Below, in pieces: positions 11,380-22,560 of a DNA stretch of 64,000 nucleotides. Both the position numbers and the translations under genes were made by a program. Position 1 is the stretch's first letter; each line of letters opens with the position of its first letter. The notes under the pieces were generated by a model that saw only the letters and a list, made by a program, of their open reading frames with translations, was not told the origin of the DNA and ran no database searches. This DNA comes from Volucella zonaria (Eukaryota; Arthropoda; Insecta; Diptera; Syrphidae): positions 232,637,725-232,701,724 of the forward strand of contig OZ014530.1 in the NCBI GenBank assembly GCA_963966105.1, given 5' to 3'.

Positions 11380-13650
11380 TGGCTCTTATTCATTATAAAC
11401 CCATCCATCCGGTTAGAAAAATTTTAACGTAGACGTTGAACTTGGCACGGAGAAAGTTCTGGGCATGTGGTGGTGCACCGCCTCGGATTGCTTCATTTAC
11501 AAACTGACTTATAATCCAAAATATAAAGCACTCCTTCTCGGAAGACGCTGCCCAACAAACGTCAAGTATTAAGAATTTTGATGACTATCTTTGATCCGCT
11601 GGGACTATTAGCAACCTTCCTAAGGTAGGTAAAAATACTTCTGCAACCAATATGGGGATCTGAGATCGGCTGGGGCAACGAAATTCAGGACGCAGAGTTT
11701 GGAAGATAGCTTACGCCTTTTACCAGACGTAGAAACACTAAAACTTCCTAGAAGATACATTACCCAGCATTTTACGACGCAACCAGAGATCCAACTACAT
11801 ATTTTCGTGGATGCCACGGGTACACGTCTGTGGCATATGCAAGATCCAGCTGCCAGGGGCTGTGCAAGGCTCTCATCTCGGAGCTAAAACAAAGAAGGTG
11901 GTCCCGCTAAAAATACTTACCATACCGAGACTCGAATTACAGGCGGCGCTACTGAATTCTCGATTGGCTACGAATATGACTGCTTCCCCTTCCATTGTTT
12001 TGGACGGACTGGAAGATGGTGCTGAGATGGTTACGGTCAGATTACCGCCAATATAGGCAGTTCGTCGCCTTTTGCACAAATGAAATCCTCGACATCACGG
12101 AACTGGATGAGTGGCACTGGATTCCAACAAAACTCAATGTTGCTGATGAATGCCCCAAATGGCAGAAGACACCTCAGTTTACATCTAATTGCCGATGATT
12201 CAGAGGACCCGAATTCCTGAGGTTATCCAGCGATCATTGGCCTAAGGAGCTTCAAATTGTTGAATCAACGATTGAAGAACTAAAAACACAATTCATTGGT
12301 ATCCATTTGTATGAACGAACTGTAATTTTCCAACCAGACAGATTTTCGAGCTGGAACACACTTCTAAGAAGTACCGCATTCGTTTTCCGATATGTCTACA
12401 ACCTTCGTTCAAAAGGACTAGGAGTCTTAAGGAAACAGGACCTTGTTATAGTTAATTTATCTACTTCCCAAAACGTTAGCAACACCAGTCCCATTTTTAA
12501 CTTATGTCAAATTTTAGATGAAAGGGGACTACTTCTGGCGAATAACAGAATACATCTCTCTAAGTCAGCAAGCGAGGATGTCAAGAATCAGATCATACTT
12601 CCAAGACGACATCCTATCACCGACTTTAGACATCAGAACCATGGAATGGCTATAAATGAGCTTCGTCAACGATTCCTCATTCGGAACATGAGGGCAGTGC
12701 TTAGCACAGTAAGAAGATCTTGCCAATCATGCAAAAATGACAACGTAAGCCGGCAGCCTTCATTGATGACTCAACTTCCACCCGCCAGACTGGCTTCCAT
12801 TCATCAATCCTTTTCGTTTACCGGTGTTGACTACTTTGGGCAGCTTACCGTCACAGTGCTGAGAGGAAGTGAAAAAAGGTGAGGAGTGCTTTTGACCTGC
12901 CTTATTACAAGAGCAGTTCGCATTAAGACTGCGCACTCACAGGCGGCTGACTCCTGCATTTTAGCCATTCGAAACTTAATCGCTAGACGTGGCATGCTAA
13001 GGGAACTTGACCAGGACAGAATTATGCAAGATTTCACAACCACTAATATGACTTGGAAGTTTATACCGCCAGACTCGCCCCATATGGGTGACAGTTAGGA
13101 GCGACTAGTACGATCGATCAAGACTGTTCTCTTTCAACTACTCGTAAAGCCACCACACAACCTTTCGGACGAACTGTTGAGGAGCATGCTCATAGAGGTC
13201 GAAAGCATATTAAATTCAAGACCTTTGACATATGTATATCCCGATCGACCATGAAAGTGATGAGGCGCTGACTCCAAATTACTTCCTCTTGGGATCTTCG
13301 AACGGAATTAAGCCGATTGCGCCATTTATGTTATTAATGAGAAGATGGTGCTTAAAAGTAATGGAGGAAGTCGCAGCAGTATGCAGAGGAATTCTGGAGA
13401 CGCTGGGTTCGTGAATATCTGCCGACTATCACGCGTCGAACAAAATGGTTTACAGTCGTCAAACCGATAGAGGTGGGTGACATCGTCTTTATTATAGACC
13501 TAGACAGCCCGAGGAACCTCTGGCCAAAAGGAAGGGTCAACGACACCAAGAGCTCAAAAGACGGACAGCGGAATATACGATAGGCCAATCGTAAATATGG
13601 CGATCTTGCAACTAAAAGGACCGGAACGTGTAAGCCCAAAGGACTTACTC
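11380..13650 (+). pseudogene. BEL/Pao Pol: RT/RNase H and integrase remnants
   Basis: RNase H-like text is seen as IQLHIFVDATG (11790 on), LTIPRLELQAALLNSRLA (about 11920-11970) and WHWIPTKLNVADECPKW (12115 on). Integrase follows: RRHPITDFRHQNHGMAINEL (12606 on), the zinc-binding CQSCKND (about 12721-12740), FTGVDYFGQLTV (12816 on), TCLITRAVRIKTAHS, DSPHMGDS at 13073 followed by a stop, then RSIKTVLFQLL, ESILNSRPLTYV and a basic C-terminal domain to about 13650. Most of the RT palm (including YxDD) is missing or unrecognisable. Many stops and frameshifts are present, so it is inactive. Confidence 0.65.
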
Positions 13651-13679
13651 AGGGAGTGTAACAGCCCTGACTTCTCCCA

Positions 13680-13931
13680 ATCTCTCCGCACTATAGAGTC
13701 ATGACTGTCTTCGCTCATCTGAGAGAATAACAGCTGGTATGACCGGAAACTTGAGCCGATAGCTGGTCTTTCTTTTTCTTTTGCGATCTGGTGTCACACG
13801 GTAACGAGTAATTTTTTCTCCTAAATTTGATAATCAGTAAAATTTAATTCAATTTGATGAAATTCTTTGTTAATTTGGAAAAATTGTACAGATAAGACTA
13901 AAAGTTGCTTAAGTGTGGCAATGTTTTATGT
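13680..13931 (+). repeat. Probable BEL/Pao 3' LTR
   Basis: Non-coding sequence right after the integrase C terminus. Its last 61 bp match 10072-10132. The 5' boundary is a guess because the partner LTR is truncated. Confidence 0.45.
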
Positions 13932-14740
13932 TGTGTTGGGAACCAACAATACGCATTTGGGAAGACTATATAGATTTCTTGGATCAGTTTTGTGAGAGTT
14001 CATTGGTGAATAGGAGATGGAGGGGTGAAGAATCGGCTTTATGGAGAAAACGAGGGAAATGTTCCCACCTTAAAACTCCAGTTAGAGTCACTATGAGAAC
14101 TCGAGGATTGTTTATTGGGATCAGAATTGTGAGTGGAAATGGGGTTAGCTCCATTCCGAAGAAATCCAGGAAGTTCCAAATCGACAGATTGTCGATTCAG
14201 GAAGTAGTGTAACAGCTTCGACTGATGGTGTTGGTGATAGAGAGCGAGGTGGCGGTAATGGGGTCTCTTAAGGAATTATTAGAATATTCTCAAGCATTTC
14301 AGCTAGCAGAGATGTAACATATTGTACATTGCGCTTGGTTGAGACTGTAGTTGTACGGGGAGATCATCAATTTTGTTGATCGTCGATCTGATATCGACAG
14401 CAATGTCACCGAGAAGTATTATAAATAAGATGCTGCGATTCAGGGGCATTAGCACTAATGTTTGATGAACCTTGAATCTAAATATCGATATCGGGCCTAA
14501 TAGAACAAAAAACTGTCAGTAAAGGAAGAGATGTAAAGCTTAAGCACCGGTTTTACACTAAACTTAATAAAACTTTTCAAAACATCAATTTTAAATTTGG
14601 ATTTATTGATGTTGGTAGATTGATCGATGGTACTGGAACTATCCTCAACACTTTTGGTGACATCGTCAATCTTCGAAAACTGGTTTTAAATTTTTTTTTA
14701 AACATATTTTATTTTCGGCCGAACATCTCTTAAGGAGTCA
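13932..14740 (-). mobile_element. CR1/Jockey-type relic, right part (probable ORF1)
   Basis: Minus-strand frames contain a proline/serine/asparagine-rich segment (GANPISTHNSDPNKQSSSSH, about 14140-14080; TPPSPIHQ near 14015) resembling the low-complexity ORF1 tail at 10010-9930 on the other side of the BEL/Pao element. Further upstream is a short charged segment, DIAVDIRSTINKIDDLPVQL (about 14410-14350). I infer it is the other half of the element at 8990-10071. No domain was recognised. Confidence 0.35.
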
Positions 14741-15099
14741 CTAAAGCACTTTATTGCGAGCATTATGTTGGACGGAGGGATCTCTATGCATTCGTCGTAG
14801 CAAAAGCGGAAATTGTTTCTATAGTCTTTAAGATGAGCATGGACGATTTACTTGGACATATTCAGTGTGGGGTAGGTCAGTTGTACCAATAGCAGGTGAT
14901 CGGAGTGCAAAAATATGTCGTTGGATAAGCACAATTAATAAATTAAATAAATTGTTACACACAATAAGCGAGAGCGGACTTAAAAATTGAAAAACGTCCA
15001 ATTGACTGGAAAGGTAGAACTGAACGTATACCCAGTTATGTCACAAAAAGTCTTCACTAGCTAGACAATTTTCACTTGCTAGCTTGGCACTGGCATTCA
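14741..15099. other. No recognisable gene
   Basis: AT-rich sequence between two transposon relics. No motif was seen. Confidence 0.3.
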
Positions 15100-15960
15100 T
15101 ACCGAAACCATAACGCCCATTTCACCTCTATGCCGAAAATCGCTAAAGAGGACTACATATACGCCCACCAAGAACTTCAGACCTATAAGTCGGACTTCCT
15201 TCATGTTCAAGAGCATGGAAAGAACGATCGAGATCCATTGGCGCAAAACTGCTGTACGAGTGAATCCTCTGTCTGAGATGAAACACGCTTACCAATGCGA
15301 AAAATCTTGCGAGAGGGCGCATCAAAATCTGATAGGCAGAATTGAAGGCCCGTTCGATGAGAAGGAATACGCACTGAACATTTTTGACTATTGACAATAT
15401 GTGCAAATCAACCCGACAACATGCCGGCGTAGGCAAATCACTAGCTTTGTGCGCAAAACCAATATTGGTGAATAAGACAAAGATTGCGGCCAATATGTGA
15501 TGGTGAAAGTTAGTAAGAGTTGTTGCCGCAAGGCGGCGTTCTGTCCCTACTGCTATGGTGCACTTTGGTCGACTTACTGCTTAACGCTCTCAATAGTTCT
15601 AACATCTATGCTTAAGCAAATGCAAATGATGTAGCTGTAATCTAAAGCCCAAGCAGCCCTGGACGTGATAGACGATTGGTTCACTAGAAATGGGCTCTCC
15701 GTCAATTCCTCTCAAAACTGATGCTGTTCTCTTTACGAGAAAAAGGAAGCTGACTGGTCTGACTCATCTAGTGCTTAAAGACATCACCATGAAATTTTCC
15801 AATGAAGCTAAGTATCTGGATGTCATTCTGGACAGAAAACTTCTACAGAAGGTTATGCCGAAACCTTTAAGGTCCTGTTGGATTTCTGGCAGCACAAAGG
15901 AGCTATAGGCAAGGCATGGCGCCAGTCACCGAGATGGGTTCTTTGTATCGACACGGGTAT
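15100..15960 (+). mobile_element. Jockey-like RT fragment
   Basis: Plus-strand text, read across frames, matches Jockey-type reverse transcriptase. FRPISRTSFMFKSMERTIEI (about 15175-15236) is the conserved first RT block. It is followed by LSEMKHAYQCEKSCERAHQN (about 15272-15331) and NLIGRIEGPFDEKEYAL. Further on, LPQGGVLSLLLWCTLVDLLL (about 15527-15586) is the PQGGVLSPLLW block, followed by a degraded active site YANANDVAVI (about 15608-15640), then QAALDVIDDWFTRNGLSVNS (15649 on). A catalytic aspartate is replaced in the active site and frames shift repeatedly. The copy is a 5'- and 3'-truncated relic. Confidence 0.65.
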
Positions 15961-16161
15961 GATAACGTTATAGCCTTATAGACATGCCGTCTGTCTTTGG
16001 CACTTCATTGAATATATGTATTTGGCACTAACACTTCATATCACTTTCTTCCGTACTCATTCTAATATCGTGATATACATATTATACAATTCATGTAGTC
16101 TTCATCATAACCTCCATCTTTTGAAGTTATTGATTATTTAATCGTTTAACTTCGCTGCTCA

Positions 16162-17507
16162 TACCACCTTGATAAAGTTCCCGACCACACCCACCGTGTG
16201 GCGCTCCTATTATTCCGATTTGAGTTCTGTTTTTTTTTGTTAAGTTGGTAAATCTGTTGTTGACATTCTCTCTAAATCTTAGCATCATAGCTTGACGTTT
16301 GCAAAAGTTACGTAGTCAAGAATACATCTATCTCTGTGTGTGTTGGCGATTTTTTACAATTTCAGAAATGGATTTCAATTTGCAACAACGAACTTGTATT
16401 ACATTTTGCGTAAAAAACGGATTTAATGGTGCGCGAACGTTGGAAATATTGGAAAAGTGTTCCGGCAACGATTCTCTAAAGAAAACGGTCGTTTACCAGT
16501 GGCACAAGCGGTTCAAAAGTGGTCGTGAGTCAATCGAAGATGAAGAACGCAGTGGCAGACCATCGACATCGAAAACCGGCGAAAGCATTGATGAAGTACT
16601 CGTAAAAGAAATGTTGGTCAATAACCGCAAATTAACCATCAGAGAGATAGCGGAGGACTTGAACATTGCCTATGGACCCGTCCAAGACATTTTGGTTAAT
16701 GATTTGGGTTTCCGTCGTGTAGCAGCAAAGTTGGTGCCAAAAGACCTCAATTTCATGCAAAAAAGAGACCGTGTTGACGTCGCTAAAGAGATGATTTGCG
16801 AGGCTGAATCCGATCCCACATCCATCAAAAGGATAATTACTGGAGATGAAACGGTTTATGAGAACGACACGAAATCCAGACATTAGGCAAGTGAACGGCG
16901 TTCACCAAATGAGCCGAGACCAAAAAAAACACGTCGTTTTCAGTCAAAAAAGAAGGAAATGCTCACGATTTTCGTGGATTACAACGGTGTAATGCATCAT
17001 GAATTCTTGCCAGAAGGCCAGACAGTAAACAAAGAGTATTATTTGGGCGTTATGAGACGTTTGCGTGCAGCAATTCGCCGAAAGAGACCAGGATTGTGGG
17101 CAGAAAACTCGTGAATTTTGCAACATGATAACGCACCGTCGCACAGTGCCATCATTATTCGTAGTTTTTTGACGAAAAATGCAACAAATACCATCCAACA
17201 GCCACCGAATTCACCTGATTTGGCTACCTGTGACTTCTTTCTGTTCAATCGAGTTAAAAAATCACTACGAGTCAAAAAATCTGCAGCCGAGAGGAAGTAA
17301 TGGAAAAATCGTAGGAAGCACTGATGGACATACTCGTATCGAAAGCCGAATATAAAAAATGTTTCGAGGATCAAGCGCTGGCATAAGTGTGTTGCAGTCG
17401 ATGGGGATTACTCTGAAGGGGACAATATAGATTTAGATGAATAAACTTGTATTTCAAATTTTCTGAATACATTCCGAATACATAAATACTTTTTGATCAA
17501 GGTAGTA
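16162..17507 (+). mobile_element. mariner transposon (DD34D)
   Basis: A coding relic bounded by candidate inverted repeats: left TACCACCTTGATAAA (16162-16176) and the right-end reverse complement TACTACCTTGATCAAA (17507 back), with TA at each edge. The length of about 1.35 kb suits a mariner. It sits between Jockey RT and RTE fragments. Confidence 0.7.
16368..17443 (+). pseudogene. mariner transposase (DD34D), near-complete but broken
   Basis: A transposase for cut-and-paste movement at TA sites. ATG at 16368 opens MDFNLQQRTCITFCVKNGFN. The N-terminal helix-turn-helix DNA-binding part includes VVYQWHKRFKSGRESIEDEE and the mariner signature SGRPSTSKT. The first catalytic block ITGDETVYENDTK lacks the usual tryptophan after GDET. 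A stop follows at about 16885, then PKKTRRFQSKKKEMLTIFVD, HEFLPEGQTVNKEYYLGVMR, the second block QHDNAPSHSA (17117 on) and the third block SPDLATCDFFLF (about 17210-17246). There are 34 residues between the last two catalytic aspartates. Two in-frame stops (about 16885 and 17112) and a frame loss near 17300 inactivate it. The end reads KRWHKCVAVDGDYSEGDNID. Confidence 0.75.
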
Positions 17508-17739
17508 TTTTATCGGTCATATTGCTGCCTGGTCTTCTTTGGTGTATTATTTTGTGGATTCTTGTTTGTAATCGTCACAAATTCCACTTTAGAACTGCCT
17601 TCACCTCTGCCGGATGCTGTATTTACACTCCCTACCATCTTTCGGGAACTTTTTGCACTAGTCAGATACCTATACTTCTTTCCATATTTCCGGAACTTTC
17701 GACATCAGTTGCCAAAGAGTTTTCATTAATCTTCCATTG

Positions 17740-18141
17740 GATGATTAGATGGCGCTGTTCACATTTAAGGGACTATCGCAATATCCAAGAACAGACCTGC
17801 CAGTCACCTGATAAAAATCGTCAACCAAACGGATCAAATTGCAATCGGCGCATGAAACACCTCCAATATTTTGGATATCCGAAAGTTTTGGGGAGCCAAC
17901 TTTGATTCAGACCATTGTCGTAAGTAGTCAGAAGTGAATGTGAATATCTCGGAGTCAGAACACCGAATAAATACTAGAAAAAATTTGATGTCGAGCGGCT
18001 ACAGTTCGAAGAGACTGCTAGAACATTTTTTGATCACGAGCAGAAGATCAGTGGCGACATTTTAGAGACGCTGTACCTATCTAATGTTTTAGGTGTCAAA
18101 GGACCACCACAACGAGGTTTGTGGTTTGACTAAAGAGTACT
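17740..18141 (+). mobile_element. RTE-clade retrotransposon, left part (endonuclease end)
   Basis: Plus-strand frames give RRMKHLQYFGYPKVLGSQL (about 17845-17902), resembling the RTE endonuclease end (IDH..I..R..S...DVRTYRG..IDSDH). After it come VNVNISESEHRINT and FDVERLQFEETARTFF (about 17980-18033), the linker typical of insect RTE elements. The frame is interrupted at 18141 by a minus-strand copia and resumes at 22293. Confidence 0.6.
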
Positions 18142-18289
18142 TGTTGAAGTAAAAGTTTATTGGCGAATGAAATTTAAAAAGATGTCACATTTAAATTCTG
18201 TTGTAACGTACAATAAGTGATACCAACTTACAATATCATATGAACTAGATTGTTCCATACACGTTGGGTATTGCCAGCTATTTTCAACA
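18142..18289 (-). repeat. copia 3' LTR (148 bp)
   Basis: Starts TGTTGAAGT and ends TTTTCAACA, with 7-bp inverted termini TGTTGAA/TTCAACA. It matches 22135-22287 except for four substitutions and absence of a 5-bp CAATA. The purine-rich stretch GAGGAGG just inside (about 18298-18292, minus strand) is a candidate polypurine tract. Confidence 0.93.
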
Positions 18290-18393
18290 CGCCTCCTCAA
18301 GGTGGATGTCACTTACATAACAGTAAATTCTCATTTCAATTTCAAAAACATTATTCAATAAAATCATTATTTCAAATTTAAGTTCAAAAATCG

Positions 18394-21300
18394 TTAATTT
18401 AAATTTAAAAGCTTAATACATTTATCGTGTTTAAGTCTCACTAATTTTTTTGTTAAAACACCGGCTACGTTATCTTCTGATGGACAGTATTCTAATACAA
18501 TTTGCTGACTCTTTATTACCTCCTTGATGTGATGGTAGCTTATGTCGATATGTTTACTTCGCTTGTGAAGTACTGGATTACTTGCCAACTTCCACGCCCC
18601 CTGGTTGTCGATGTGTACTACTACTGCTTCGCCATTTGACCATCCTACCTCCATCAGCAGTCTTCGCAGATAAACAGATTCCCTTGCAGCTTCCGACACA
18701 GCCATATACTCTGCTTCAGCGCTACTCAATGCTAGTGAGTTCTGCTTTCTCGACTCCCAGCTTATCGGTGAATTGCCAATGAAGAAAACAAATCCAGTGA
18801 ATGACTTCCGATCAAAATTATCGCCACCCCAATCAGCATCAACGTAGCCATTCATGGAAGAGTTTTGTGACCGCTTGTACACCAGTTTCTTCTCACAAGT
18901 TCCGGATAGGTACCGAAAAATATGCTTTAATGCTTGAAGATGTTCTATGTGAGGATCTGTGTTGCATTGCGCCATTTTCCCGACGGAGTGTAAAATATCT
19001 GGCCGTGTTGTTATGGCGAGATACATTAAAACACCAATTATAGATCGATATTGGTTTTTATCAACTTTCTGACACTCACCATTGCATATCAGCTTATGCC
19101 CAGGATCCAAGGGAACCGACACACTTTTACACTTGTCCATACCAAATCGTTGAAGGATATCTTTTATATATCGCTTCTGGCTCAACGTGTCACTATCGAG
19201 TTCTATTTCTATGCCGAGGTAATGATGAACTGCACCTTTATCGTACAAGGCAAATTTAGCACACAGATTTTTTTTTGACGTCAAATACGCTTGTCATGTT
19301 TTTACAAGCTATCAATAAATCGTCCACATATACTACAAGTCCTTGTTCTTTCTGGAAAGATACAAACAGGGATCATTTTGACTTTGTTGAAATCCCATGC
19401 TTTTCAAAACGCTATCGAGCTTGGTATTCCATTCTCTACCTGCCTGCTTTAGACCGTAAATTGCTCTGTTCAGTCGCAAGACCTTGCTTGGATTTTTGTT
19501 GTCTACGAAGTACTCGGGTTGTTTCATGTAGATTTCTTCGCATAAATCGCTGTTCAAATATGCGTTTCCAACGTCGACTTGGTGTAAATGCATTTTCCAT
19601 TCCACTGACAAAGCCATTAACATTCTAATTGTTGAGTATCTAGCCACTGGTGAAAATGTCTCTTTGTAGTCGTGACCATATTGTTGGCTACAGCCCTTTG
19701 CAACCAATCTAGCCTTATAGCGCTTTTTTCTTAATGGCGTCATCTCTGTATTCATTGCAGCAACCCACTTATCGCTTTCAGCCGATGAAATCGCCTATTG
19801 AACAGTTTGAGGAACTTTGACGTTTGTCATTATCTGAAGTTTATTATAAGTTTTTCCGCCTCTTAAAACTCGATAATCTTTTTCCTCAGTTTCTGCAACA
19901 TCAAATCTACATTATGGACTAAATCAATGTTAGCATCCGTATTTACACGAATCACCAGTGTTGTCTTCATCTTTATCATTCCTACTTATATTCGTTAAAT
20001 GGTGCCCTTTGTCATTTTCGCCATCGATGTGAGAATAAATGTAGTCGTCTGCCTTGTTTACATCGTTGTTGTTGTTGCTGGATTCGATAAACTCGGAAAG
20101 TTTTTCATCAAAAACGACGTCTCTCCGCTCTACGACTTTCTTGGTGTGTCTATCAAAAAGTCGGTATGCTTTTGAAGCTGTTGAATATCCGACCATGATA
20201 TATGTTTCACCTTTTGCTTCGAATTGTCCGCGAATTGGTTTCTTCATGCTCACAGCTACACAACCGAATGTACGAAGATGTTTCACGTTTGGTTTCTTAT
20301 TAAACCATATTTCAAAAGGAGTTTTACCATTTAATATATAAGTTGGATATCTGTTTCTGATGTAAGCCGCCGTCATCACAGCTTCTGCCCATAGACTCTT
20401 TTCAACACTGGAATGAACCAACCTTGACCGTGTCATTTCAACTAACGTTCTGTTGGCGCGCTCAGAAACGCCATTCTGTTGAGGAGTGTAAATGGTAGTA
20501 AGTTGTCTCTGGATTCCATTCTTTTGCAGAAATGCATCAAATTCAGCATTCACGTACTCCTTTCCGTTGTCCATCCGTAAAGTTTTTATTCTACGCTCCG
20601 TTTGCCGCTCAACTTGGAGTTTAAAGAGTTTGAATTTACTTAGGGCTTCGCTTTTTGCCTTCATAAAGTACACGTATATCTTACGGGACATATCATCTAT
20701 GAAGGTGATGAAATATCTTGAGCCGCCTAGTGATTCTGTGTCGAACATCCGAATGTACAAGTTCTAGTAGCTTATTTGATAGTTTTTCGGACTTTTTAGG
20801 AAATGGCATTGAATGTATCTTGCTAACCATGCACTCCTTCTTTGATGCTTTTTACATTCAACCCTTTTACCATTCCTTTCGCACACAATTCATGAAGAGA
20901 CTTGTAATTGAGGTGCCCAAATCTATTGTGCCACAAGTCATCTTTACTCTGCAAAACGAACATCTATTGCTTAACGATCTCATCTACCTGGAACAGGCCA
21001 TCTTTCTTTTTTGCATGAAGGATAACAGACCTATCTCCGCGAAGAACTGTAGCACGCTCCGCATTAAACTTCACAGTTAGACCTTTGTCAACCATTCTGC
21101 TCACAGATAGGAAGTTTGCTTGAAGCTCTGCGGAATACAAAACATTTTGAAACAACAAGTCCTTGTTCTTGTATTGGAAAAATACATCACCTTTTCCTTC
21201 TGCAACAATTGATTTGTTGCCTGCTAAACCAATGATTTCTTTGTGTTGTTCAAAATTTACAAACCGGTTCTTGTTGTTGCACATGTGCGTTGTTGTACCG

Positions 21301-22090
21301 CTGTCAATATACCATGCATCACTTCGTGGTTGAGTTTCAGCTGCCGCAATCTTGGTCAATGCTTGTTGTGAACGCGTGTATGTTTTTCTCTCCTTATCAC
21401 ATTCACTAGCACGATGACCAGGCACACCACAGTTGAAGCATTTGCTCGAAAAGTGTTTCTTGGTCTGATTCTTCTTCCCATTCGCCTTTTTGATTGTGCG
21501 AGCCACATACGCTTGTTCGTGCGCATCTCCATGAGCGTCTTCTTTTCTTCTCTCTGCTTCTTCGAGGAGTTTTTGTTTGATGAAGCTGAATTTAGGCAAC
21601 GAGTCACGTGTTTCCATTGCGATGACAAAGTTCTCAAATTCTTTGGACAAACTGGACAGCAACATAACAACAAGAACCTCATCTTGCATTTATATTCCAG
21701 GTTCAGACAATTTTTCTGTCACTTCAAGGAACGAATGCAAATGCTGCACCATATTACCCCCATCTACCATGTGGAGACTCAATAGGCGTTTGTAGAGACA
21801 CACTTTTTGGATTGGACCTTTGGGCGCACAGATTTCGTTTAGTTTTGTCCGTGCTTCGAACGAAGTCTTTACAATTGCGCAGGCTTCACACTCAAGATTA
21901 TATTTGCAATAGCCTTCTGATGGTCGGTATTGAATTTTGCAATTTCTGCAGCATCCTTGATAGACTCCTTTTTCACCTTGCCACATGCAACTTCCCAGAA
22001 TCCTCTATGCACTAGAACACTCTTCATCTGTATACTCCACACATCGTAATTGGATTCGTCCAATTTCTCTATTTGAAATTCATTTTCAAT
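18394..22090 (-). pseudogene. copia Gag-Pol polyprotein, broken
   Basis: Gag begins about 22090 with KLDESNYDVWSIQMKSV. The zinc knuckle CFNCGVPGHRASEC is near 21440 and the protease WYIDSGTTTHMC near 21310-21275. The pre-integrase block has FGHLNYKSL (near 20935, in a shifted frame). The integrase core (20760-20070) has FITFIDDMSRK, MDNGKEYVN and YTPQQNGVSERANRTLVEM. RT (19755 to about 19290) has YKARLVAKGCSQQYG, QVDVGNAYLNSDL, IYGLKQAGREWN and YVDDLLIACKN. RNase H (about 18780-18400) has YVDADWGGD, SLALSSAEAEYMA and HIDISYHHIKE. Defects include frameshifts near 21890, 20960, 19330 (one base missing before YVDD) and 19280, and in-frame stops near 21690 and 19798. All catalytic blocks survive, so decay is recent. 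Confidence 0.88.
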
Positions 22091-22120
22091 TTAAAGAAAA
22101 AAAACTTTTAGAGAGCACTC

Positions 22121-22134
22121 CTGGGCCCATAACC
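22121..22134 (-). promoter_or_regulatory. copia primer binding site (initiator tRNA-Met, internal)
   Basis: Plus-strand CTGGGCCCATAACC lies directly inside the 5' LTR. It is the sequence of the anticodon-stem/loop region of insect initiator tRNA-Met, so the minus-strand element would pair with an internal tRNA fragment, as known for Drosophila copia. Confidence 0.85.
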
Positions 22135-22287
22135 TGTTGAAGTAAAAGTTTATTGGCGAATGAAATTTAAAAAGATGTCACATTTGAATTCTGTTGTAAC
22201 GTACAATAAGTGATACCAACCTACAATATCATATGAACTAGATTGTGCCATACACGTTTGGTATTGCCAGCTACAATATTTTCAACA
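22135..22287 (-). repeat. copia 5' LTR (153 bp)
   Basis: Partner of the LTR at 18142-18289. It would carry the promoter, as it lies upstream of gag on the minus strand. Confidence 0.93.
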
Positions 22288-22292
22288 GTACT

Positions 22293-22560
22293 GATCAGCA
22301 CATGAAGCGAAGCAAAAGGCATACGAGGCGGTCCCGCAAAGAAGCGGTAGAGGTGCTCGTAAACTCTACGACCAAAGGAGACTGGAAATACATGAACTTC
22401 TCAGAATGCAAAACAAAGAAGTAGCAAAATTCTCGATTGAGACAATAGGAGATCGCCTCTGCAGAAATGATATTCGAAAGATTTACTAAAAAGTGAAAAG
22501 AACAGAGGTAAGGATGGCAGCAATGCGCTGTCTTGTGTCTTCATAATATCATACTTGCGC
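22293..22560 (+). mobile_element. RTE-clade retrotransposon, right part
   Basis: Continues the plus-strand RTE broken at 18141 by copia. With one GTACT removed, the frame goes on with AHEAKQKAYEAVPQRSGRGA, RKLYDQRRLEIHELLRMQNK and DRLCRNDIRKIY (about 22295-22490), the endonuclease-to-RT linker of RTE elements. No RT core was recognised beyond it. Confidence 0.55.

Larger units (their letters stand above)
10072..13931 (+). mobile_element. BEL/Pao LTR retrotransposon, degenerate, with truncated 5' LTR
   Basis: A 61-bp sequence is repeated at 10072-10132 and 13869-13929 with 54 of 61 positions identical, and probably marks the 3' portions of the two LTRs. Sequence upstream of 10072 does not match the longer 3' LTR candidate (about 13680-13929), so the 5' LTR seems truncated. 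Between them are a PHD-like zinc motif, RT/RNase H fragments and an integrase, all in BEL/Pao order and all broken by stops. No clear target duplication was found. Confidence 0.7.
18142..22287 (-). mobile_element. Ty1/copia LTR retrotransposon, full length, recently inserted
   Basis: A 4146-bp element with both LTRs (18142-18289 and 22135-22287), a 5-bp target duplication GTACT on both sides (18137-18141 and 22288-22292), a 14-bp primer binding site and a Gag-Pol coding region in copia order (gag, protease, integrase, RT, RNase H). The LTRs differ by four substitutions and one 5-bp indel. The coding region has a few frameshifts and stops, so this copy cannot make a full polyprotein. It sits inside an older RTE element. 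Confidence 0.93.

Noticed and set aside
15143..15493. Minus-strand 116-codon frame with hydrophobic start
   Set aside because: It lies exactly antisense to the plus-strand Jockey RT blocks (FRPISRTSF, HAYQ), so it is a shadow.
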